From Tetracentron sinense (taxonomy: Eukaryota > Streptophyta > Magnoliopsida > Trochodendrales > Trochodendraceae), in assembly GCA_015143295.1 (NCBI GenBank), contig CM026565.1, positions 25,428,052-25,492,051 on the forward strand: DNA of 64,000 nt. The letters are read 5' to 3'. A program made the position numbers and the translations under genes. This document shows, in pieces, positions 27,701-39,200 of this stretch. Each line of letters starts with the position of its first letter. Within the stretch, counting starts at the first letter, position 1. Below the pieces are notes generated by a model, which searched no databases, was not told the DNA's origin, and worked only from the letters and a program-made list of their open reading frames with translations.

Positions 27701-30700
27701 TAAGAAGGATTTTCTTCTGTAGAGCTTAACCAGAATTGTAATTTAGTACCCCTTTTATTTGTAGATTGGTTTAAGGTCAACGAGTCATGATAGACCATCT
27801 CCTTTAATCGACTAACTCTCTGCCTAGGAGTGGAGTAGAAGGCCATATCTAGGATGTTGGACCTATTAAGTTTTGCTTTCTTATGTTTATATTCTGATTT
27901 TTTAAGTCCATATTTTCTTAATTTAACCTTTTGTTTTCCTGGAGTTTGGTTGAGAGTTGGATTTCTCGTGGTTTTTACTTTTTTCTTTCCTTCAATTTAG
28001 TTTAACATTTAACTTCCTTTCTCGTGAGGATGAAAATTTCCTTCCCAGGTGCATACTAGCATCCTTCTGTTGATTCCAAATGGGTCTTAGGAAGAATATA
28101 TCCATCATCACATTTGAAAGAGTGAGTTGAGGCTTATAAATCACTTCTCATTTTTAGATTTGATTTTAAGTCATATTTTGGTCGAAGTAAATATTTAAAA
28201 GGAAAAAGGAAAGTCTAGGTAACCGTCACTTTGTACACAAATGGGCCGGGGTGCCTACCACCTTCCCTGATCTACAATCAAACCCTCAGATTTATAACTC
28301 TTGTTTTTCGTGGCCCATAGTAGTCTTTGTTTTTTTTAGTATTCATTTAAGGGCGCTTCACCTAAAAGGGCATAGTTTGCATTTTTATTACCTGAAAGGG
28401 CATGCTTTTGACATATTTATCTAAACCGGCATGTTATGCATTTTTATTACCTAAAAGGGTATACTTTTGACATTACCCCTCAACTATATATATGCATATA
28501 AAACCCAAACACTAGAAGGGTAATATTGGAATACATACCTTATTTGGTAAAACTTTTCAAACCATGCCCTGTTAGGTGATATTTTTGATTTAGGGTGACA
28601 AATGATACTTATCCCTTCATTTAATAGGGTTACCAACCACACCTAATATTATGGTTGTTGGCGACTCCAAATTTCCCATACCAGTGTGCTCGTGCTAATA
28701 AAGGGAAGACCTTTTATTTCCACACTCGCGTGTTGAAACCTGCCAAAGGTCAGTGTTGAAACCTCCCAAAGGTCGCTATCCTACACTATATATGTGTTTT
28801 CTCATAATTCTTCCCTAGTTTTACTTTCAAAATCTTAGAATTTCAGAACCTGGTTGCATCATTATGTAATGGAGGCTTCATTACATATACTTGTGGTATT
28901 TGACCATGTTAGAGAGTAGAGACTACCACTTGTTCTCTATTTAATTAAGATGGTTATTTTCAGTGTTGTCAAAAGGCATATGCCTCGTACATTAAACAAA
29001 AACTAGATTTGAGAGTTAGAACTTAAGATTTTTTAAAAATCAATTTTCATTTGTTTTAAACTAAATTTTATTTATTATTTTCAAAGTATTTAGGGTTTTT
29101 AAGATTGTAAGTATTGGGGAGAGGAAAACAAGGTACCTAGATAATGTAAAATGCGCTAGGGTCAATGACTAAAGTCTTGGTTAAGGATGAAGTGATTAAG
29201 GAAGCTAGAGAGGATATTTTTAAAAATTTCTAAACAAAGACCTTTTGTAGGATCTCAGACTAGGGGGAGACGTCAACTCTGTGGAGATAAGAGAACATTG
29301 TTAATTTGTTATTTTCTTAGAATTAGTGTAACTGCAATGAAAGAAGTTTTCTGAAGGCCGCGTGTTCGATCCACGCTCACCGCACTTTCATGTTTTCCCC
29401 TCTCCTTCTGAGAGGTTTTTTTTTTTTTTAAAAAATAAAATAAAAAAGGAAGAAGCTTTGGCTTTGATGAAGATAGGAAAGACACTGTTGCCAAATGATA
29501 TTTCAATTTAAGTGTTGAAATACATAGGAGAAATTGGTTTGTTCTGGTTGAGAAAGATATTGAGTAATATTTTGAAGACAAGGAAAATGCAAGATGCATG
29601 AAGGAGTATTCTGGACCCCTATATAAGAATAAAGGAATCCAAAGTTGACTAATTATTGCAGGGTCAAACTTATGAGTCATACTATGATGTTATGGGAAAG
29701 AGTGACAGAACAAATATTAAGGCAATTAACTAGGATTTCAGAGAACCGATTTGGTATCATTTCGATGAGATTTACCATGGAGATTATCTTCTTATTAGGC
29801 AATTGATAGAGAATCTCGGAGAGAAGAGGAACAATCTCCATATGGTCTTTATTGACTTGGGGAAAGCATATGCTGAGTCCATTAGAATATTAATTTGGAG
29901 GGTATCATAGAAGTAGTTCAGGAAGAATACATTGACATCATTAAGGTATTAAGGAACGATAATTACCATGATAATAATTGATGTTGAGAAAACGAGTTTT
30001 TCCAATGACAATAGGTTTACATTAGGGGTTAGCTATGACTTTATATCTTTTCACATTAGTTATGAATGAATTGACAGCTCATTTTCAAGTGGAGGTTCTT
30101 AGTATATAATGGTATTGGTTGATGAGACTAGAGGGGTCAATTCAAAAGTAGAATTATGGAGGGATACCTTGGAAATCTGGGGGTCTTAAAATAAGTTGGA
30201 CCAAGACAAAATATATTGAATAAATCTTTTGTATGAACACAAATAGAGTTGAGGCGATAGTTAAGATTGATGGCCAGTAGATATCTCAAAGCGACCAATT
30301 CTAGTTTCTTGGCTCTCATAAGTTTGCAAAGATTAAGGAGGATTTTAATATAGAATTAGAGTTAGATGGTCCAAGTGGAGATGTGCTTTTGGAATGCTAT
30401 TTGACTGACACAGTCTGGTCAAACTAAAAAGAAAATTTTGTAAGACAACGATAATACAAGGTATGCTTTCAGAACAAAATGTTGGGTGACCAAGAAGCAA
30501 CATATTCATAGAGTGAGTATAGCTGAGATGACGACGTTGAGATGGATTGGTGGAATGATTTGGAAAGATAAGATTAGTATTGAGTGTAGTGGATGAAATA
30601 TAGGAGTAGCTCCAATAGGCAATAAAATAAGTGAGAGTCGTCTGAGATGGTTTGGACGCTTTAGATGAAGACCAATGATGGCACTTGCGAGAATGAGTGA

Positions 30701-33700
30701 GTTGGTCCTAGTGAAGGGCTCTATAAGTGCGAGGGAGAGGGTGGATGGAGATGGTTAGGAAAGATTTGGAAGCACATTCTTTGACCAAAATTATGGCTTT
30801 TAAAAGAATAGAATGGTCAAAGAGGATTCTTGTAGTAGACCCCAAATATTTAGGATAAATCATTGATGATGATGATGATTGGGTTTTTAAAACTTTTTGA
30901 GGCTCCGTTTCACAGTAAGGATTTCACTTGTAGATGTTAAAGGGATTTGGAGCCATTGGCCTGCATTGTAGTTTCTTGTGACCTTCTGAAGGACCACACC
31001 AGTGGTTCCTGGGACTTACACCTCTGAAGCGGAAGGTCCTGGGTTTGACTTCTCATGCCCCCTTTGGAGCCAACTCTGTATAGGATTTTCACGGACTTTC
31101 CTGGTGTGGCGGGTTGCTGGCTCTTGTTGCACCCTTGGGGATTAGTCTAGACCCGAAGCGTCGGGGACACCCCTAGTTACCAAAAAAATAAATAAAAACA
31201 CAATCCATAATATGAATTAATGACTAAACAATAATTTTTTCTTGAACTTGTATATGAACAAAAGGTTAAATCTTAGTAGCAGCATTGTCTTGCCCCTTAA
31301 ATTTGTATTTTCTTTATGATAGTTGAATCATTTGTATGTGGTTTCTTATATACATATTGTAATCTTTGATTACGCTTGTTATTTTTTTCAGTTTTATCAT
31401 TAAATTTTTTTTTTTCATGTAAAATATGAGAGCATGTGGCTAAAAAAGACATTGCCTCGAGGCTTATGCCTCACATGTCCGTGAGGACCTAATGCCTTGC
31501 CTCACATTTTCACCTCTTAAAACACCATGGTCATCATAGGATGAGCATAGCTGCAAAGAAGATGTTGAGATGGAAGAGTGGAAAACTAGGAAATATATAA
31601 TAAGTGCAGGTAGAAGGTTCTAAAAAGAGATGGCTGAAAATGGCATGGATTGAGCAAATGAGAAATGAATTAAAGGCCTACATATTAAAATCAGATATGG
31701 GAATGGATAGAATGGAATGATGGAACAGGATTTGTGTGGCTGACCCTAATTATTGTGACAAGCTTGGATGATGATGATGTTTATATTCAACAAAAATCAT
31801 GTAATGCATCTACGGTTTGTGTTTCTTGTTTATTTTATCTCTGCACATGTGTGTGATATTCCTTTCTAATCCAGATTTTTTACTTTCAGACCTTGAAGGA
31901 GTTTCTTGGATTTGCTGAAGCTGAAGTCAGGTCTTTGGCTTCACTGTATTCTGGTGTCGTATGTCTTAACCTTTTCTTTTGAGACTAGAGCTTAAACTTT
32001 TGCGACGTGTTTGCAAGATCAGAGTGTTTAATTTATGGAGTTAGATGTTTTACAGGGTAGAAATGCAGATGCATTGGCTCTTTATTTTGGAGAAGATCCA
32101 GCCCGTTGCCCATTTGAGCAAGGTATTTTCAATCTGTTAGTTTTGGTAAATCTATGCTACTATTAGCCATTTGGAGCCCAAGAAAAGTAAAAGAAAACCT
32201 TAATACAGTTCTGCATCTAAATTTTGCACAATATTTTTTTTTGATGGGTAATAGAGATGTGTATATATATATATATATATAAGAGAAAAGAGATACAATA
32301 TGAAGGAAGGGTTCACAAGTGATTGAACCCAAGCCACAAGAGAGCATAAGCTAAAAGACAAGAACATTTACAAGAACAATATGTGATAATGCTACAATAA
32401 GACGAATAACCATGCTGGATCAAAATTCTCCTGGGCGGTGCACCACTGACTAAGGTAATGACCCGCCCTCAGGCAAGTTCTGATGAATGGAGAGCATGAG
32501 CCGTTGAAGACTCTGGAGTTCCGTTCCTTCCAAAGATACCAGGCTATTGATGCGAGTAGCATTGGGCCCCCTTCAAAACCATCTTCCCCCAGAATCACCG
32601 AGAACTTACAAGATAATAAGTCCCCGTAAGGAAAAGGGGAATACCCAGTTGTGTCTGAGATGAGAGAGGAAATAGCTTCAAACCTTATGCGCGCATGGTA
32701 TCAAAAATCGACTCAATTCCGCCGAAGTTGACCGAATTGAGTCGACTTCCATGGTGTCCGAAGTGAAACGCACTTGTATTTTAAAAATACTGGACTTCCT
32801 AGTAAACTTCCGTAAACTTCGACCGAAACAGAAAAAAATTGTTGAGAAAATGTAGAACTTCAGTGGAAGTTAACCGAAGTGTATAGAAAATATCTGTAAA
32901 TTGAAGGACTTCAAGTTTTAACTTAAAAGGGTAATGCTAGTTTCACTAGTTTTAAACTTACTTTCTTCATAAGGAAAGACATGTGTACCTAGCATTAACC
33001 TTATTATAAATATAATTAACTTTAAAAAAGAGTGTGCTAGCATTAACCTTATTATAAATTATAATTTTATTATTAGAGTGTGATTAGCATTAACCTTACT
33101 ATAAATTATAATTTTATTATTCTAATAATCTTGTTATTAGTATATTATGCCCATAATGACTTTTTAGTAATATTAAAAAAATCAATTAATTTCCTAATAG
33201 TATTTCATAAATTCAAAATTATTTAACTATCCATCTCCTCCTCTTCACATATTGATTCAGTATTGTAAAAACATTAAACTCATCAATTATAGAATGAAAT
33301 AGGTTTAGAAACTAAATTAAATTTCAATTATTTATTAACTTCAATGTGTGCATTCATAAGGTTTTTAGGTTTCTAAAACAATTAACATGGATAATCATTG
33401 AAAAATAAAGAGAATACATACCCCTTCACTTGACAAAGAAGATGAAATATAGTTTAAAAAAACTGACAATCCGGAAAAATACCAAGAAAAAATTACAACT
33501 CAAACAAGCACACAACACATGTCACTTAATATGATTCTCACATTTGAGTACTACATGTTTGCATTAGTAATATAATGAATTCTCGATGTGTATTTATGTT
33601 TAAGTATTGAATTTATAAAGTTTTATCTTAGATTTCCAAAGTTTTCTTAAAGTTTCCTAGACTTCTTTAATTTTTACATAACTTCCTAGGACTTCCTTAA

Positions 33701-35852
33701 ACTTCCTCGAAATGTGTCAACTTCCTTAGCGACCGAAGTTTATACTGAAACCGAAGTTTAATACCTTGTATGCGCGTAAGGATAATGTATCAAGAGGTGG
33801 TCTACTGTCTCCTTGGCGTCTAGGCATATGAAGCAACCATTGGCCATTTGCCACCCTCTGCTCATAAGGTGATTGCATGTCTATATTTTGTCCAGAGTTG
33901 TTGTCCAAAGGAAGAAGGAAACCTTGGGAGGAAATCCTGCCTTCCAAACTGGTCTAAAGGAAAAGGGGTGGCCTACGGATGAAAGGAGGACTTGGTAGTG
34001 GGATTTCACTGTGAATTGACCTTTTGACTCACGAGACCATAGACGGGTGTCCCTGAGGGAGGGGCTGGTTGGTATTTGTTGGAGCCTAGCTAGGAGGTTT
34101 GGAGGGTGTCTAGCTCCCAATCGTTGAGATTACACCTCAGGTACGGGCACCAAACATGGGTGTTGGGAGGGTCCTCAATGTAGGACTCCATTGAGGCGGA
34201 CCTGTCAAAGGCTAAGAGTCAGAGGCTAAGAGTCAGATTGGTCGGAACTCATAGCTCAAGGTTAGGGGGCCGCACCATTTTTCTGTCCAAAAGCTAACTT
34301 CATTTCCTCACCCCACTTGAAAGTTGATGCTAGAGGCGAAGGTATCCCGACTTGACATGATTCCTTTCCATAGGCTAAGGCCGTGAGGGCCTGGGATTGA
34401 GGGGGGGGGGGGTCCAAATGGAGGGGGAGCCATATTTGGATGTGATTACCTGTCTCCAGAGGCTATTGCGGTCAGTGCCAAACCACCAAAGCCTTTTCCC
34501 TTGCAATGTTTTGTTGAAGAGGGTGAGAGGATGATTCAGACCACTCTCCTCTAAAGGGAGACAAACAGTGTGTCAGTCGCCAAGGTGATATTTGCGAATC
34601 ACCACTCTCTCATTCTAGAGGAAGTTCCTTTGGAGAGATTCCAGAGTATGAGCGACAGATGATGGGATGGTGAAGAGTGAGAGGAAGTAGGTTGGAAGGT
34701 TGTTCAGGATGCTTTTGAGGAGGGTAAGTTGGCCCCCTTTGGAGAGAAGGGGGCCTTCCAGCCTTCTAGGCGATGATGGACTCTGTCAATGACCGGGTCC
34801 CATACTGATTTAGAATTGAAAGGAGCGCCTAGGAGGAGGCCCAGATATGTGGCTGGGAAGGAACCAATTGTGCAACCTAGGATGGAGGCCAATGTTGGGA
34901 GGTTTGGCACATCACCGATCCCCGAATAATTGGCTTTTAGCAAGGTTGACCTTGAGGCCCGAGACCGTCTCGAAACATCTGAACAGACATCGAGATGTAG
35001 AATTTGCATGTAGGATGCATCGCATAGCACGAGGGTGTCATTGGCGAATTGTAGGTGGGAGATGGAGAGGAGGGGATCCACTGCCAATGGTGAATCTTGA
35101 GATAGTAGATTTTGCCACTCTCAAGATCATTTTGCTGAGAGCTATGGTGACTATGATGAAGAGGAAAGGCGAGAGGGGGTCCCCTTGTCTTAGACATACT
35201 TTGTGTGGTTAAATAATATGGACTTGAAGTGTCATTTCCTAATCAACTTGTCATCCTGCGTGATCTTATGTGCTTATTATCTCTCTGAGAATCATCATCT
35301 CTAGTTTGTCTTGTATATCTGTTGAGTGACATTCGGATATCTTACAATTGATGAATTCCTGTACTATGGATTAGTCCTAAAACCTTCTATATTGAGTATC
35401 TCTTCCGCTCTGGAACATCGACTCGGATCCATCTCCAAACCTTACTCCCATAAGGTTGGGAGCATGATTCCCTATGACACAGACAGGGGTCTCGGTGTCG
35501 AACTCGGATATAGGGTGTCGAACATGGCTAAGTGCCAACCACAAAAAAAAAAAAAAAAACGATCCGGGGATGCGGAAAGAGTTTATTATTTTATTTTACA
35601 AATTATTTTACTTTAAATGTTTTATAATAATACTGTATAAGATTAAAAAGAAAACAAATTAAATATGAAAGCAAAATTATTACAAATGACACTATTGTCT
35701 TACAAACTACAATTCGTCAAACACTATAAATAAGACATAAATAAAGAAAAGGAATTAATGAAGTTGTGGACATATATGAATTCTAATTGTTAACGCTAAT
35801 CTCAAAGATGATTAATTTAAAAGTTGTTTTCGTTGCCGAATTCAGACCATTG

Positions 35853-35896
<44 letters not shown>

Positions 35897-36183
35897 TTCC
35901 CCCTTTTCTGCTATAGGGGTCGATAATTCCTTGTATTAGTTCTCTATTTTCTTTCCCGATGAACACAAATGTTTAATGGTTCTTCACATCTTTCCCTACC
36001 AGCTTCTACAGATTATTGGGTGTTGGTTGACCTACATATTGGAGTTTTGCCTCTAGTATAATATAATGGAAGCACAGGAGATAATTTGCAGTTGTAGATT
36101 AGAACCATTAAATTGAATGTTAATAATCATCTGCAGAGGGCCCAATCTGTAATTTTTATTTGTATCGGTAAGCAAACCTTGTA

Positions 36184-36214
<31 letters not shown>

Positions 36215-39200
36215 TAATCAAAATGGAAAAGTAGAGAGTGACTAATCTAAATTTTTATAATCCTCCCAAAAAAGATGACAAAATATGTCAGTGGAGTAAT
36301 GAAAATTAGTAATGGGTTAGTTGTTGAAAATTGTGGAATCTCATGTGAGTTAACTATGTGATTTTCTTACTCACTACAAAAAGAATATGGGAAATTGTGA
36401 AATGTATATATTCTGAGGAAAGCAATGAGGCCAGAATATATCTGTGGCTGCTTCTAAGTTTCACAAGAAAAATACAAAAAGGCTCCTAATAATCTCTACA
36501 CATTCAACCTGCACAAAAGCACTCCTCACTAATGTTGTCATTAGTATTCGTTGTACATGCCAAATCATCTCAACTGTATGTTTTTTCTTATCACCTATTG
36601 GGGCTACTCTTTTTTTTTTTTTATCGATAATCCATGCAATTATATATATGAAAAGAAAATCAGACCGACAAAAGTAAAGACCATAGTTCGAAAACTCGCC
36701 GAGTCACCCGAGTCGAAATTCGAAAGAGACTATTTATCAAGTTACTCGGGTGACTCAGTCGAGTCGAACCGAGTTTTTCGATTCGCCAGAGTAGGTCAAG
36801 TCACAAAAGAGTATTTTTATCATTTTTTTAAACCTAAAGTAAACGTCACACTTTTTTTACATCATGTTTTTTGGGTTTGTAAAGACAACCTACTATGAGT
36901 TCTGTTAAACCTAGTTTTTAGGTTTGAGGTTGTAAAACCATCGTACTTTGAGTTCTTTTAACTCACGTTTTCAAGTTATTACATGTATATTCTGAGTTGG
37001 ACCGAGTCGAGTATTTTTCGAGTTTTCTGAATTACTCGACCCAGTTAAGTTTCGAGTTGAGTCGAGTTTTTAGGTTTTTGAACCATGGTAAAGACAAAGC
37101 ATAGTTCACGAGGCCGTGAACCAATGCTTGGAACAGAAAAGAAAGGAACTCACAACTCCTAGACAAAGTCAGACTAACAATATGCCCAAGTTCACCCCCG
37201 CCTGCCTATAAGAGCACCGTTCCATTACCAACAAACGGGTCTGAGAACAAATGTGATAGAGGGATGAGGAAGAGTTCTCAAATACTCTCTTGTTCCTCTC
37301 CTTCCAAATGGACCATGCTATAGCACCCGACAAGACTAGCTAGATAGCCTTAGGACTACTCTTAACTACCTTCAAAATTGGCTCATTTAGTTCACTTTTT
37401 TATTGAATCACTATGGTCAATACTTAACTAGTCTTTGTTTGAGACTCTTTAACTTCCAGACATGTCTTTGTTGGAAATATATGGTTGTTTCCTAGCATTC
37501 TATCGAGATACTTGTCTTGAAAGCTTGAGCTTCAAAGATAATCGTGACCTCAAGGAAATAGCTATGATCAATGAATTTGAGGGCAAATAGCAGTGTTACC
37601 TCAAAATATTGTTGATAACTTCAGAACATCCCTTGGCAATATTTGCTGATTGTCTTAAAAGCTGAACAAAGAATTTGAAGACTTACTCTTGACAATATGT
37701 GCAAATTATTGAATTGTGAACCGCAAAAAATTCAGAAGAAGATGTCTCATACAAGTTGTAGGGAACTTAGTAAAATATCCATTATTGGCATGTTGAAGAC
37801 AATCTAAATTTTGGAATTCAAAAAAAATATATAAAGGGAAAAAAGAAAAGAAAAACGACATGAATAGAACAATCATAACCCAAAGTTGTCTAAGTCAAAT
37901 TAGATCAGAAAATTTTAAGGAGTGATTCATTTCGAATCGGGATTCAATCTGTAATATGGTAGGATTTGTAACATTTTCCCAAAAATTAAAAAAGCATGTC
38001 TAGATAATATTTAAAAAAATTAGAAACCTAGAATATTATGGAATCCTGTAAAAGTTTTTATACGAGAATATACTTTTTCCTACACCACAATATTAACTAC
38101 TATTATCAGAATTGGACCGGTCATCGAACCGGCTGAGTGGCCGGTTCCCGGTTTGACCGTGTCCTTTTTTTATAAAAAAATAATAAAAATTCAATTTTAT
38201 TCAGCTATGGCCGGTTCTGACCACCGGTTCTCGGTTCCAGCAAAAATGGCCGGTTTTGGGGGTTTGGGAACCGGTTCCCGGTTTTTCTGGTTCGACTGGC
38301 CGGTCCGGTCCGGTTCTGACAACAGTGATATTAACATAATGGATAAAGCTTCTGAGACCCCCTTAGGGCCGAGACCACCGAGACCGTGCTCTAAGAGCAC
38401 GGGATTTCAGGTGGGGCCCATTTCACATGGTAGGCCCCACCTAAAATCCCGTGCTCTTGGAGCACGGTCTCGGTGGTCTCAGCCCTAAGGGGGTCTCAGT
38501 AACAAAGTCCTAACATAATAGGGTGCCATCCTACCAGGCATGCTTCCAACGAAGAAAAAAAAACTATTCCGAAATCAAATTATATACAAGCAAAATTTCT
38601 CAGTATTTTAAGTTTCAAATGCACAAAACAAGTTTTTGGATTTACATTGGGTTGACTTTGTTCATTAGAATGCTTGCTAGACAACCTTGTTGAATTTGAT
38701 GCCTCAACTGCAAAGAAACTGAAAATGTTATTTACCTAATAAAAAAATAAGCCATAAATCACTTAAAGAGCTTTTATACGGCTTTCTTTTACTTGGAGTA
38801 CAAGAAGGAAAAAGGTTTTTCAATTCAAACATTGGACGAAAAATACTCAGTCATATGAATCCCAAGACTTACTAGTTAGATGGATATCTAGCCTAAACAC
38901 ATCATTGGGATAAGAGTTGAACATTTGGCCTAAACTATTTGGGCGCGACCTCAAATAGCTGGGATAAGACACTGATGAAGAAGTTGGAGATTCATCTTAA
39001 TAGTTTACTCAGATTTGACTGGTTTTTGCAGTATGTATCCTGTGAAAAACGTTTTTTTTACTGGGTTTGCTAAGGTAGTATACAGGTCGATAACATTGCT
39101 AAGGTAGAAACAACTCTCAAAGGTGTCTTATTTTCTATCTTCATCTTCTTTTGATTGTCTGCTGCAGTTGTTTCTACTCTGCTCAACTTTGTGAGAATGT

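Noticed and set aside
29339-29390. Functional tRNA gene
   Set aside because: Only a T-arm and part of an acceptor strand exist; no matching 5' acceptor, D-arm or anticodon arm.
34847-35212. Plus-strand open frame of 121 codons
   Set aside because: It is the shadow of the minus-strand LINE reverse transcriptase.
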